A DNA stretch of 64,000 nt from Phellopilus nigrolimitatus (lineage: Eukaryota > Basidiomycota > Agaricomycetes > Hymenochaetales > Hymenochaetaceae): NCBI GenBank assembly GCA_021029095.1, contig JAJOHG010000001.1, positions 1,736,001-1,800,000 on the forward strand. The letters run 5' to 3'. The notes under the pieces are model-generated. The model was not told the origin of the DNA. It searched no databases and saw nothing but the letters and a program-made list of their open reading frames with translations. Both the position numbers and the translations under genes were made by a program. Positions 12,589 to 24,883 of this stretch are shown here, one piece after another. Every line of letters starts with the position of its first letter. Position 1 is the first letter of the stretch.

Positions 12589-15100
12589 ATGTTTCCCATG
12601 GCACTCGACCCCGCCCAATCCGCCGTCTCATCCTCCTCCACCCTCTGGGCTCAAGGTATTCTCTCTCACCGTCCACCGCCTCCTTCTCACTCACTCACTC
12701 ACCATCGCTCTCTCCCCGCCCAGCGTCCAAGGAGTGGGTAATTCCCGCCAAACCAAAGCCAGGCAGGAAGCCAAAGAAGGACATCGCCCCGCCCAGGGAA
12801 TCTCAGGAGGTATGCTCCGGCGACCCTCCCCCTCCCCCGCCAAGCCTTCTCACAATCCCAATCGCAACCTCAATTCCCGCCCAGGTCGACAGCAAAGGCC
12901 GACGTGTCCAAAATCGGTCTGTCGCTCAAATACTCGTACATTTTGGGATATGTTTTCTGATGTTCCTTTTTTTTTCGTCTACAGGGCCGCTCAGCGCGCG
13001 TTCCGGGAGCGCAAGCAGTCTCAACTCGCTGATCTACAGGCTCGCGTGCAGTCGTTTGAGCAGGGCGAGATAGAGCGCAATGTCGCCCTCCAGCAGATAT
13101 CCAAGCGCCTGAAGGAAGAGAACGAACAGCTTAAGAATGAGAATGCGGTCCTCAAGGATGAGATTGCCCGACTCAAGGAGCGCACCGAAGCATCGACCGC
13201 GGTGGATGTCATAGCTGCGAATACACATAAGGAGAAAGAAGACGAGGTTAGGAACCTAAAGCGCTGGAGAGACGAGTCTGTCTGTTCATCTGTGCCGAGC
13301 ACTGATGCAAACATCATTCTCGAGTCCGCGTCCCGCAAGAGGTTCCGCGCAGACACAAACTCTCCGGTCCCCTCGACGACACCGATTCAACAATACTCGC
13401 AGAATGTCTCGTTCATGCCGTCTCCTCCCTCGTTGGCATCTTCTCCCGATTCTAACGGCATCTCGGGCGGAGCATTCTCACCGCTTCCTTTCGCCCCTCT
13501 CCCCGCACCCTCCGCATCGGTCCGCGGGTCGTCGGCTTATCCCACGTCAGCTATGTTCCCTCCACCACAGCCTTCTTCGCACGATGTGCATAAGTCTTTC
13601 GATCCCATCGGAAGCGCACCATCTTTCGACAACTTTGATTGCGGTCTGTGCACCGTGACCACGCGATGCCTGTGCCGAGAGATGGCCATGCGGTCAGCAA
13701 CCATGTCTGACCTGGGAGGATCCATGCAGGATTATGTCCAAGATTATCCGGTGACTCAGGCCTCAGGCCCAGCCACGCTCAAGATCGAGGACATAGAGGT
13801 TCAAGATGTTAGGCCAAGCCCAGGCATCATCGAGATCCCGCCTGCTCAAGAGGATCTTCATTCTCCCAAAGCGTCGATCCTGGAAAACCTTCCTGCGTAT
13901 CAGCCTGCAGTCCCCCTCCGACGGAACTCGACCCTGGCATCACAGCCTAGCAATAACGTTCTATTCCAGATCCGCCTCCCATCTCCCGAGCCCGCTCCGG
14001 CACCGTCATCCCCTCGCTCTGTCCCCCTTCCCAAAGCTGACGCACGCCGTACAGCAACAAAGACAGTCTGGCAGGTCAGTTCTGCCGACACTCCGACATG
14101 CTCGGGAGACCCATCAAACTGCCCGGCCTGCAAGGACGATGACTTCGGCAAGGCCTTTTGCCGAGCCCTGGGAGACTCGGCAGAGTCTGTCTCTCCGCCG
14201 TGCGCGTCGTGTCCCAATCCTGAGGCATGTGGGAAAGCGCCGCGCTCGGCGTGTGCGTCGGGCTCAGGTTCCCCCACTGGTCCCAGCTCGGGGTCGGATG
14301 ATCCGAAAATGATCAAGCTCACGCCCGCGAATGCGGAGCACCATACGTCCGCATCTTCATCCTCCGCAAATTCACCAAGGCCTTCAGTCACCCTGCCCTC
14401 TCTTTCTAGCGCTACTTCTGCGTCATTATTGTCCTCATCTGCAGTTCCCTTCTCACTTTCGTCTGCTTCGAGTGGGAACTCTGCGAACTCGTTGGAGACA
14501 ATCCCCGTGAACGAGGCCTGGGCGCGGCTCAAGTCTCATCCGAACATCGCCTTTGCGGATCTTAGGTAAGTTCTACGTTCACAATCATGATGCACGTTGG
14601 TCTCATTAAATATTTAACTCAGCATGCTCGCTGACGTCGTCGCGAGGAGGACAAAATGCTCCGGGCCTGTTTCTGTGATCCACCCTGCGCCTGGATCTAT
14701 TACGCCTGAACGCGATGCAGCGCGGAGCCCGGCTCTGCCAGAGCCTGAGTCGCTTGCACCGGCGGGCCGTCAGGTTACCGGCAGGAAAGATGAGGCTCCA
14801 ATTCTCTTGACAGACCCACACGCGCACTTTAGAGCGCAGGAACAACATCGCGCGAGCTTCCCTCCAACCCCTCCCTTTGCTCCTGCCCCTGCGCTCCCAC
14901 TTGTACTGGCGGGGCCTTCGACTTCTCGCGGCACTATTTCGTCCGCGTTGAGTTTGGGACCAAACGCCCCAGGGCGCCCGGAACTTGTCCCACAAGAGGA
15001 ATTGCAGGAATGCGGCCGGCGCCGCATACGCGAAGTCGACGCGGCAGGCGTGCGCGACGCGCTTCGGATTCTCGACGCCCAGTTTGGCAAGCAGCGTTGA
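12589..15100 (+). CDS. hapX: HapX-type bZIP iron-homeostasis transcription factor
   Basis: In fungi HapX works with the CCAAT-binding complex to repress iron-using pathways under iron starvation and, through cysteine-rich regions that sense Fe-S clusters, to respond to iron excess. The N-terminus, after an intron at 12656-12723, has KEWVIPAKPKPGRKPKK, the CCAAT-complex binding motif. The bZIP follows across two introns: basic region NRAAQRAFRERKQSQL, then a coiled coil (about 13020-13200). Cysteine-rich regions are CGLCTVTTRCLC (about 13640), CSGDPSNCPACKDDDFGKAFC (split over about 14100-14160) and CASCPNPEAC (about 14203). The last exon after about 14622 is Pro-rich and ends FGKQR. The start MFPMALDPAQSA at 12589 joins KEWV in frame through a consensus donor. 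The linkers are long and disordered. Function is nuclear; regulation was not readable from the promoter. Confidence 0.88.
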
Positions 15101-15508
15101 AGTGAGAGCGGGCAGTTCCCATGCCCACTGCTGCGAGAAGTTAAGCACTCGAAGGGATGCGAACCGCATGTCGGTGTGAGAAGTGGTCTCGGATCGGGAC
15201 CTTGAATCCCAAAGAACGGTCTTGATAGGAAAGCTTGATAGGGGAAATATACGAAGTACATGGTTAATGTTCAACTTAAATCTACGGTGGGATATATTGT
15301 TCCTTATTATTCTCTAAAAATCGACACCCCGAACCGACAATCTACATGTATCATAGCTGAAATCTTTCCCCCTTTTTGCTTACATGCATCTATTATTTAG
15401 AGTGATGTTCGAGCCTTCTAGGCTCTCACAGCCAATGTATGCGTTTGAGTCATGCAATATTATTTTTATTATTTGTTTTACTATGATCTTAAGTATCCAT
15501 CTGTTGAG
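15101..15508. other. Convergent intergenic region hapX / PPR gene
   Basis: Only 3' flanks of two convergent genes. AT-rich segments around 15290-15500 are likely 3'UTRs. No gene seen. Confidence 0.6.
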
Positions 15509-18241
15509 CTACAGTCGCTTCCTTCGGGATGCTGATCGAATTGCTGTAAGGCCAGAGGGACGAGAGGGACGAGGAAACTTATTTCCATACGGCATCGCCT
15601 TCCACTGCATTATGATCTTGTCTAGTTCGGACCACAGCACGCGTTTATCCCCCATTGCCATAACGTCGACTTTCCGATGCATTTCAGTCTCGGTCCGCAG
15701 CGATCTCAGGCACTTCGCCAGCACGCTTAGCGACGCCTCACGCAGCTCCTCCGGAAACGGCGCCACCATCGGCCACAGGTCGATCAGCACGCGGCGCGCC
15801 AGACGGAACGCCTTCACTGCGAAGAAAGCCCCCACGACCGCGTGGATCGCCGCCACGTCGGGCGCGACGTCCTCACGCAGCATCTCCTGGAACACACTCA
15901 ACGCCCGGTCGGCCGCCCCGCGCGCGCGTGCGCGTTGATCAGAACTGTATACAGTACCACGCGTGACTTGGGCGCAGACAATGCACCGCATGTGAGTGCA
16001 TCCTGCATGACCGCTCGCGCGGCGCGGAAGTCGCCTCCTGCACAGTGTGCGTCCACGAGCGCGGCGTAGTGGTGTACGTTCGGGTGTAACCCGCGTTCGC
16101 GCATTTCCTGTAAGACGTTCGCGGCAGATGTCGCGGCCTGGTCTGGGGGGAGCGAGAGCGTGTCATAGCGCATGCGGAGTGCGAACGTCGCACGGTCAGC
16201 TTTGATGGAACGGTCAGATAGAGACTGCAGGATAGGAAGAAAAAGGGAACGAAAAGTAGGGGAATGGCGCAATGTTATGCCTAAGTTCGGGTCGGCCAGG
16301 GAAACAGTTCTTCGCAGTCTTGTTCTATCCCAAGTCCGTGCGAGCGAGTGATCTGCCTGACGTGAAGAGCAAGCGCATTCCACCCCTCATTGTGCACGGA
16401 AGCCTTCTTACCCGAATCACGGAGCTAAGGATCGTGTTCAGGTGCTTTAAGGTTGGCCGAACATTAAATGAAAGCAGGTTCCGGAGAATGCGAATTACTT
16501 CTCGTGGTCGGATCCGCGCCGACTTGTCAAGATGAGACATAAAAATATCCAGCGTAGTCCCATTAGGCGAAATTCGAGTAACTTGCATGAGCTGCAAAAC
16601 TACATGAACCGTTTGAATGCCTCGCATATGGAGGGCGCCCTCCATAACTGAGTTGAAGAGCTCAACCGTTGGCCCACCATGGAATGGGCCGTAAGATGGA
16701 AAATTATCATTTTGATCATAGCCCAGGCGCTCCAGCAACCTCACATCCAAATTAAAGGGTTTGCAGATGTCAAGGACAATATCTAGAGCCGATTTTTCCG
16801 ATCCATGAGCGTAGTGCATCCGTACAAGAGCTGCAGCGACCGTGCCATCTGGAATTACATCAGCTGACCTCATGCGTTGAAGAACGCCGCTCAGCCAGGA
16901 TAGATTCCGATGTCTCGACAAGTAGTCGATTAGCATACTGTAAGTCGTACAATCGGCCTTCAGTACTACAGCGTTCGAATCGGGGACTGCTTTGACGCTG
17001 GGTCTTTCGCCACCGACTGCGATGGAAGAACGGTTTGACGCGGGGAGCGTCGCACGACTCTCGAACGATTCTAAAAGGCGTATGGCACCGTCGAGATCGT
17101 CTTTGTCGAGATACAGTCGTAGAAGGCTGTTCATAACACCTGTTTTTTGACTTGTATTGGGATATCCAAGGACCTCGTATGCTCGATCCTCGATATATTT
17201 GTCTGGACCTAATCCTCTGTAAACAGACGCAATGACTGTGTGGGTTGATAAATCCGCAGCGAACCCAGCCAGCTCCATATCTTGTATTGCCTTCTTTGCT
17301 CGTGCCAGATCGTGGTTGAGAAGATGCCCTCGTAAAATCAGCTGAAATGTACGGCGCTGAGGTTTGAGGCCATAAGTCGCAAAATCGCCGAGGACTGTGT
17401 CCAACAAAGCGAAATGCTGTGCCTCCACGAAAGCTCTTGCGCGCCAATTCAGGATCCGCGACGACGCCTTCCCCGTGGCGCGTATTCCCGCAGAGGTGAC
17501 TAAGAGAAGCAGACGCCACTGTTTCGCCTCCGCAAGTCGAAACGCAATACGTTCGTACACGTTTTTGTTGAATCGAGCGCCTGATGCATGTGCGAGCTGC
17601 AAGAGATGATAAACGCGGTAAGGCGCATCTGTCCCGGCCAGCTCCTCCGCGAGACGACAAATTGCCTCGCCGTCGTTCAAATACATTTTCCACGGCTCCC
17701 ACAGTGAAACTTGTGAAGACTGGCCCAAAGGTGGACCTGCAGCAAACAGCTTGTCTATCAACACCAAAAGGCCCTTCGTATCGCGCAGAGTTTCTGTACT
17801 GGATTCCGGACCTAGGCATTCGCACTCGGGTTCGCGATTGTCTATGTCCTTGTCCTTGTCCTTGTCCTTGTCTTCTTGTCCTTGTTCTCCGCTCGGTGCT
17901 GTATAGGGGGTTGCGGATGTTGAGCGCATCGGCGAAAGTCTTTTGCCGAGGCCGTGGCTGATGTATGAGCATTCCGAGTATACTGGAACACGCATGAATG
18001 CGGAGGATTGGAGGGCGCCAGCACGATGTAGCGGAGTACTGCTTGACGATTCGGCTGTAAGAAACTCCATCGACCAGGCCCTCTCCAAAGCATGGACAGC
18101 CAGGACGCAGTGAGTGATTTGCTGCCAGGTCACCTTGAGCTGTATAATGCACATTATGTTGTGAGCCAAAAAAAGAGAAAAAAACAAGGAACTAGCAAAA
18201 AGACGAAAGACATACAAAATCAGGGTGAAATGCGGCAGCAT
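15509..18241 (-). CDS. Pentatricopeptide-repeat (PPR) protein, probably mitochondrial
   Basis: PPR proteins bind organellar RNA and control its processing or translation. The large 5' exon runs to about 16438 and carries helical-repeat pairs such as RRTFQLILRGHLLNHDLARA, THTVIASVYRGLG, TYSMLIDYLSRHRNLSW, VAAALVRMHYAHGSEKSAL and LKHLNTILSSVIR. A 55-bp intron (about 16383-16437) leads to a second exon with NVHHYAALVDAHCAGGDFRA and VLYTVLINAHARA. The motif then continues in another frame as RGAADRALSVFQEMLREDVAPD, so one base seems lost or gained in the CG run 15919-15928. The start is uncertain: 18241 opens a hydrophobic leader, and MEFLTAESS at 18070 is an alternative. An Asp-Lys repeat sits at 17845-17872. 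The RNA target is unknown; I cannot assign a yeast orthologue. Confidence 0.75.
17845..17872. repeat. Hexanucleotide microsatellite (TGTCCT)n
   Basis: Four perfect TGTCCT copies plus a partial, inside the PPR gene, encoding alternating Asp-Lys on the minus strand. Length is a multiple of three, so copy changes keep the frame. Confidence 0.85.
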
Positions 18242-20015
18242 TCATGCAATCTGTAACAGACTGCGAGTTTTTAGCAGCTGAAGGACGCCGACTTCGCCAA
18301 AACTCGCACTTTCAGTCGGGATTGAGGATCGTGGGTAACTTTCAGACATATTTGGTTTGATCGCCTCGAGCTCACGTGGCCGTTCCCTCACCCGGCCTCA
18401 TCTGCGGCTTTGCTTCTGGCTCTCTGAAAAGATCGCTTCGAGTACGCAAGAGGAACGATTGCAATCGAGGACTGTCAATTTACACTGGCCATTTGATCGC
18501 GAAGAGTCTCTAGCGCTTCACAGGACAATCATCCTTTTTTCTGCATGATTATGATCTGTCAGCTGCCTCTTCTGCAGATAACTCGAACCCTGAACACCCC
18601 TTCAAGCTCGATATGCTGCGACTGTTAGACTGTTGTAATCTGAGACTAGGCTAATTGTTACGTCGTCGAGAACCTATCCGTGCCTGTAAGATCAACATTC
18701 GAAACCCCATGAAACAGTTAGGTAAAATAGCAGGTCGTTTGCGAGCAAAAGGCAGGAGAGACTCGCTGCCGGCCCCGGGACCAATCGAGGCGAAGAGTCG
18801 GTATTGCGCGGTACTGGAGACCACATGGAGCCGAAACGTGCTCCCTTGATGGTATCCTGCTGAATCCTGACATTTCTGAAAGCAAACGACAAAATTCCGT
18901 CCACTACGCACAGCCGACGGATATGAACGGATTCAGTCTGATCAAATGTGAGCAGTCGAACACGATAATGCTATATGCGATCCATACATGCACATGTAAG
19001 CACGAATAGAATGGTGCGCGAAAGACCTTTTTTTATGATCTTACTAACAAGAAGCACTCCTTAGCAGCGGCGAAGACTGCGATCAGTCGGTCCCCTGCTC
19101 AGATGTCATAGCCGAAGTTAAAAACTTGAATAATCTAATTTGCTGAGTAATTGAGGCAGGAATCGAGTCAAATTTAAATCAAAAACTAAGCTTCAATGGT
19201 GATACAGCTTACACCGCCTGGCATGTGTTGAAAGACTGGACAGCATAGTTTCATCGTCCGATGGTTCATCACGGACCCAAACGGGATTCCCCATCAATCA
19301 AGGCGCTCGAGGGTCGGAGTGGTTGAATGACTCCATGCTTATCGGCAACAGCATAGCTCATCCCGATGAAGAAAAAGGACTTTATTGGACATGAGCAGAG
19401 TCTAGTAGAACTTAACATGACTCGATTCTCATTTATCAGAAGAGTTTCTTGACTCGAATATGCAGAGCTGCGAAGTATGTGGGGCTGGAGATGTTGCAAC
19501 AGGAAGTGGCTGATGGACGCAAAAGGCAATCAGATCACCAAGTGATTTCCTGCCTATGGGCGCCCTACGCTAGCTCATCTCCGACCGTCTAGCATCTCTC
19601 GAATAAACTGCCATCTATCTGCACAGCAAACTCTACTTGCATACCAAAAATGATGTTCCCTCGGTCTTCTCAACCAGTCTCTAAGCGTGCCTCACCTCAA
19701 TCTACGGATCAAGGCGAAATTTGCCGCTTTCCCTGCAACCTGGACCCTCGCCGACGATTGCGCTTTATGGCTTGATGCCCAAACTTCAGGTCGGGCGCAA
19801 GCCAAACCCGCTTCCGCAAAATGCTAACGGTGCTCTAAAGTAAACCATTTGTGGCTATTCGAAACATGATAGTCTATTCTACTGATTCCCCGGCGCGCGA
19901 TCGCCGTTTCGACTGTACTTGACAACCTGACTCTGCCTCCCGCACCCTCGGTATAAATGGTACGCTGCGCTATCACGGTCTGACTCGTCATCCAGATCTT
20001 TTCCCCTCTCGTCTA
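18242..20015. other. 1.8 kb gene-poor region upstream of the adenylating enzyme
   Basis: Divergent flank between the PPR gene (-) and the adenylate-forming enzyme (+). I checked both strands and found only short frames without motifs. No transposon ends or tRNA were recognised. A TATA box sits near the right end. Confidence 0.6.
19952..19957 (+). promoter_or_regulatory. TATA box of the adenylate-forming enzyme gene
   Basis: TATAAA about 60 bp before the start codon at 20016, followed by a pyrimidine-rich stretch (about 19990-20012) suited to transcription start. Position and sequence fit a canonical TATA promoter. Such promoters are often seen on inducible rather than housekeeping genes. Confidence 0.6.
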
Positions 20016-21908
20016 ATGCCACCCCTCCTTTCGCACCTTAGCGTTCTCGAAGAAGCAGCTTCGCGCTACTCAGACAGGCTTGCCTTTCGCATCGCTCAAA
20101 AATCGGAGTCTGGTAGCACAGTAGATACCTGGCTACCCATCTCATATCAGAGCTTCCTCGATGATGTAGAGCTAGCTGCCCGATATTGGTTCAAGAAGCT
20201 TTCATCCGATGGACTCTCCCCCCGATCCGTCGTCGGCCTTTGGTAATTGTCATTAATTCTTGAATATAGTAATTCGCCACTGACGTCGCTTTAGGCTAGC
20301 CGGAATGGATTATTCTGACGTGATTAACATCTACGGCATATCGAGAGCGGGATTCGTCCCCCAGCTCTTCAGCTTGCGTCTACCGAACCCTTCGGTAGTT
20401 TTCGAGCTGTTAGAAAGAGCGAAGGCAAAAGCGCTCATCTACGATCCATCATTCGAAACGATTGTGAGGGATCCACCTGTCCCTGTCCACCGAGCGGCAT
20501 CTGTACAAGAACTAGAGAGCTGTGCTGGAGAACAGCTTCCTGCATTCCCTACGCCAAGGTCTCGAGACGATCTCGTTTTTATTTTCCACACCAGTGGATC
20601 GACATCAGGCAGCCCTAAACTCGTTCCTTGCAATGCCGGGTGGATTGACAGTGTCGTATTCAAGTCCCGCGAAGCAAGCACTCCCGTCAATCCGCTGAAG
20701 CAGGACGTCAGCACTTGGATGTAAGTTGATCCTCGTTCGCCAGCCAGTGATCACAAGGCTTACGTCTTTTGCAGGGGAAGCGTGTGCCACATTGCGCAAT
20801 CATTCAGTGAGTACGATCCTCTACGGAGCTCCAAGTTATTTACTGAAAGAAATCGATAGTGCTGATAGGATCTATTCAACACGGCTCCTGCACTATACAA
20901 CCAACAAAGATTAACTTCTCGTCCGAGGAGCTTGTCGACATGATTAATCGCTGTAATTTATCCCGCCTACATCAATTTGCGACTTTCCTCAGCATTCATA
21001 TTCGTCATGCTCGCCAAAACCCTAAATTACTTTCGTACTTACAAAGCTTGAATACTGTACTTTACAGCGGTCTTCCTCTTCCTCAGGAGGACGAGGAGTA
21101 TGCCTATCAAAATAGCCTAAACTTGGTGGTAAGCATTACCTACTTCGCCCGCTTCTGTCTCGGAATGAATCCTCATTACTCCTATATAGAACCTCTTTGG
21201 AAGCACTGAGTGCGGTGCCATGATGTTCTCGCAACGGAAAACTGGACCCAATGCGCGTCTGCTTAGTCCACTCAAGGGCGTCAAGTACGGCTTCTTCTCC
21301 GTCACTCCTAACACGAAAAGCGAGGCTGGCCATGTGTGCGCCAACAACCAGTTGTTGGAGTTGGTTATTCTCGGTGCCTCCCCTGACTGTCCCCACCCTT
21401 CCCTCCGCAAAGCTGATGGACACTTCCACACCGGTGATCTTTTTCTCGAGGCTCAGCCGGGGAAGTACCTCTTCCGCGGTCGGGATGATGACTGGATCAA
21501 GAGTCTCAACAGTCTTCGCTGCGACACGCGGGCAATAGAGGACAACGTTCGTGCTACGTGCGCAGACCTCATCGACGAGTGTATTGTTGTCGGAACTGGC
21601 CGTGCATCCCCTGCTTTGTTCATCGAGCCTGCGACCGAAATGGACCACGAGAGACTGAAGCGGGAAATCATCCGACGCACTCGTGCATTCCACTCTCGTC
21701 GATACCTGCATGAGCGTATCACTGACACCGAGCTCGTCATCGTTGTGGACCGCAAGGCGCTGCCACGGACTGCAGTGAGTACTTCTACGCTTGCATACGG
21801 AGAACAAGACTGATAACTGTCTCTTATTAGACGAAAGGAAATATTCGGAGAAAGGCTGTTGAAGAAGCCTATAAGGATCTCTTAGACGAGATTTACGGCG
21901 AAGAATGA
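20016..21908 (+). CDS. Stand-alone adenylate-forming (AMP-binding) enzyme, acyl-CoA synthetase/NRPS-like
   Basis: ANL-superfamily enzymes activate a carboxylic acid as acyl-AMP. Core motifs in order: FIFHTSGSTSGSPKLVP (A3, phosphate-binding loop), NLFGSTECGAMMFS (A5), HTGDLF (A7), FRGRDDDWIKS (A8 hinge) and LPRTATKGNIRRKAV, where the Lys fits the catalytic lysine of A10. Introns: 20243-20294, about 20720-20775, about 20812-20869, about 21128-21190 and about 21775-21830; spliced, the frame is intact with no stop. No thiolation, reductase or condensation domain follows, so it is a single-domain protein of about 540 residues. It is not flanked by other biosynthetic genes, so substrate and pathway are unknown. 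It could be a CoA ligase or an NRPS-like A domain that lost its partners. Confidence 0.8.
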
Positions 21909-22369
21909 TTCTTATTTTTATACTTTATACTTTCTTCACTACTTCTTGGAAACTCATGGACCTCGGAAACGCATACATCTACCACCACTGACACGCACCA
22001 CACACTTGTATCTTTATATTGTTTTGTATGGATCACTGTAAACCAGCAGTCAACTTCCTCTCACTTACTTACAGCTCATAGTATATTTTCAGAACCGTAC
22101 AGCCAGTATACTTACTATTATCATAATTACATAGGATACTAATACAATTATACTACTGTGTTTTCTAAACTTTCCTCGCTCTGAAGTACGATGAAAAAGA
22201 TACTGGCAGTGGCACAGCGCAAATCACGGAAATCCCCGGTTTTCAAATCGAATGTGGGCGCGTTGGGTCGTGCGGCCGTCGCCCTCGCGTGCCCTCTCAC
22301 TTAGCGCGCTCATCGTCTTATCCTTCCACGTACTCGTTCCTTGCGCGTACGCAACGGACCAGTACTTGC
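21909..22369. other. Intergenic region, no gene seen
   Basis: Tandem spacer with AT-rich 3' flank (21909-22190) and a GC-richer promoter half. No conserved frame, repeat or RNA gene recognised. Confidence 0.55.
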
Positions 22370-23980
22370 ATGGACGCCGAAACCACTGCAGAAGATGGTC
22401 CCGCCACATCTAGCACTTGGCAGTCGCTGCTAAGTCGTAGGGAATACTTACAGGGCGTCGGGCTGCTGCTGATTGTCGTGTTCCTATGGACTTCGTCCAA
22501 CTTCATCACGCAGGTGTGTTTCAGTGTCTAGTGATTGAGTGCTCTGCATGCTGATGTTCGGGCTTTCTGGCGTAGGATCTGTTCGAGGGCGGTTACGAGA
22601 AGCCATTTTTGTGAGTAATAATGTGGTTCTGTCAGCACTAACATGTCTAACAAACAATGACATCCTGCAGGGTCACATATCTTAATACAAGCTCCTTTGC
22701 ATTCTATCTTCTTCCTTGGGTAATCCGGCGCTTTTTACTACGCAAAGCCGATCATGCGAACGATCATTCACGGTGCGCAGTCATTTGATGTGTGGACGGA
22801 CCCGGCAGATCAAGGTAACAGCTCATATGCCATCATTTCACTAGTCGGGGTTACGAGGCAGTCGCCGTAGTCGACGCTCTTGAAGCGCCCACTTCGACAT
22901 TAATATCCAACTTCCGCGCCCCATCTACTTTCTCAGAGGGCGTTTACTCGCCCGATGAGCTTGAGCCATTGACTACACGTCAAACGGCGAAGTTAGCTTC
23001 AGTGTTCTGCTTATTTTGGTTCATCGCGAATTGGAGTGTGAATGCGAGTTTGCAGTTTACGAGCGTTGCTAGCGCGACAATTTTGTCGAGCACCAGTGGT
23101 GAGTCATGTCCTGGATGTTGGATTGATCGTTCCTTAGGGATATTACAGGATTTTTCACGCTCCTTATAGGACGCATATTCAAAGTCGAAACTATGACACT
23201 AGCCAAAATCCTGGCGGTTGTGACAAGGTACGGTAGAATATCGTCAATTTGTCGATACGTGTTAAATCTTTTATCTCAGTTTTCTGGGAGTTGCACTTGT
23301 CTCTGTGTCGGATTCCGTACCTACCTCTCCTGATACCACGCCTCCGCTTCCCGAACTATTCCGCCGATCTATGCAAGCATTTCCAGTCATCGGAGATGCG
23401 CTTGCACTTCTTAGTGCTGCCTTTTATGCAGTATACGTCATCTTATTGAAGGTTAGGATAAAGGAAGAGAGCCGGATAGACATGCAACTCTTTTTTGGTT
23501 TTGTTGGCATGTTCAACATGCTGATGCTGTGGCCAATTGGTATCATTCTCCACTTTACTGGAGTTGAAACTTTCATGTTACCCCCTGGCCGCAGAGCCTG
23601 GGTGGCGATGTTGATCAATGTGTGTTTTTTCCTGGTTGAACCTACGTATAAAATTATTATTGATGTTAGAGCGTGCCTAGATGCTCATCACATTTTGGAG
23701 TGATTATATCTACGTCCTTGCGATGCTGAAGACCACTCCTCTACTCGCCACTATCGGCCTTTCTCTGACGATCCCTCTGGCGATTATAGGCGACTTCTTC
23801 CTCAAGATCCCTACTGCTCCGCAGGCTGTCTTTGGAGCTGTTCTCGTTCTGAGTGCTTTCATACTTGTTGGAGTGGAGAACTCAAAGGATACCATGCGGC
23901 AGAAGGAGCCACCAGTCGACGCTGGGAGCTTTGAGGTCGAAGAGGTGGAAAACGTCTCCGATGAGAGCCGACGTGCTTGA
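22370..23980 (+). CDS. SLC35F5-like drug/metabolite-superfamily transporter (vacuolar Thi74/YML018C type)
   Basis: A multi-pass (about ten helix) EamA/SLC35F membrane protein. Its closest known fungal types sit on the vacuole; substrate is unsettled, with a possible thiamine link. The first helix is GVGLLLIVVFLWTSSNFITQ. After three introns the hallmark block appears: FCLFWFIANWSVNASLQFTS then VASATILSSTSG, then FTLLIGRIF after another intron. Later helices include LLSAAFYAVYVILLK, FFGFVGMFNMLMLWPIGIIL and LLATIGLSLTIPLAIIGDFF. The tail VEEVENVSDESRRA is acidic. The start is MDAETTAEDG at 22370, because upstream in-frame codons are not followed by helix-like sequence. About six introns; all junctions keep the frame. 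Confidence 0.82.
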
Positions 23981-24883
23981 AAGTCTATTTCTTGTGCAAT
24001 CAAATTTGTATGTAAATATGAACTATGTTCGTGGTAAGTACCGAATATCTTTTGGGACTTTTTTCTCTTCTCACATGCACACATTGTAGACAGGCTTTCT
24101 TCCAGTTGGTCGCTAGGAGGAAAGCTAACGATGAGCTATTAATGAGCAAACTTGGACATGTCTACTATTTTCTTGCTTCACGACGGATGAGAATTGTGTT
24201 ACAGAATTGCTTCTAGCATCAGCAGCAGGCGGCCGGTCGAATTTTTCTCGAGCCCGGAAATCTTTTACAATATCGACCTGAAAACTGTTTCAGACTGTTG
24301 ACGTCGACGCCACGAGAACCTACACATGCCTGGAAGTTTCATCTCATGTTCGCGTTGCATCATCATGCGTCGATCAAACCGGCCTTCTGGAGGCTTATTT
24401 CTGAACTGACGCTTAGAGTGTATTTATTTCTGCTATATTATTGCTTTCTCTAACTATAATATACAAACTATGCGCCTTCTGTCCATTGGCAGACTGGTGT
24501 TACCGTTGTGTTTGAAAAACATACATCTGCTAAGAGCTGTAGGTAGTTACGTGATGTACATAGATGCGCACAGCCACTCTCAAGGACGCGCCGATCAAGA
24601 AAGGAATCCGCCATCAACGACCGGAAGACGACGAGGGCGACGACAAAGGCCTTTGCATTATCTACTCTTTCCATTTATTTCTTCGGCTCGTTCCAACTGT
24701 CGCTCCGGCCATCGCGCTCAACCATTCTGTCTCTAGCTAGTTAGTCAATTGCGAGTGTTAGAGTGTTAGACGACGTCTCACTGTCCACCACGTCACAGTA
24801 ACAACGTCAAAAAGTAGCGAACTGCGCGCGCTTCATTCCTGTCCTGAGCTCTTCCCCAGGCTCTTTTCCCATCCCCCACAATC
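23981..24883. other. Intergenic region before the coiled-coil gene
   Basis: About 900 bp without a supportable gene. The right end has three ACGTC-type motifs, annotated separately. Left part is the AT-rich 3' flank of the transporter gene. Confidence 0.55.
24772..24809. promoter_or_regulatory. Cluster of three CRE/ATF-like ACGTC motifs
   Basis: GACGTC at 24772-24777 and ACGTCA at 24790-24795 and 24804-24809, within 38 bp and about 75-110 bp before the start at 24884. ACGTCA is the half-site bound by CREB/ATF-type bZIP factors. Clustering supports a real upstream element; use is inferred. Confidence 0.4.

Noticed and set aside
13900..15274. Minus frames of about 210 and 222 codons
   Set aside because: Antisense to the HapX coding region and its 3' flank in GC-rich sequence; no domain signature.
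15880..15950. A GT-AG intron to explain the PPR frame break
   Set aside because: A 70-bp intron ending before EMLRED is possible but would delete the first helix and turn of a near-perfect PPR unit, so an indel in the CG run is more likely.
16860..18152. 430-codon minus frame overlapping the PPR gene
   Set aside because: It is another frame of the same strand and shows no repeat or conserved motif, while the PPR frame carries clear helical pairs.
21136..21807. 223-codon minus frame
   Set aside because: Antisense of the adenylate-forming enzyme exon with a normal forward protein; no motif.
20016..23980. Secondary metabolite gene cluster around the adenylating enzyme
   Set aside because: Neighbours are a PPR gene and an SLC35F5-like transporter; no tailoring enzymes or regulators are adjacent.
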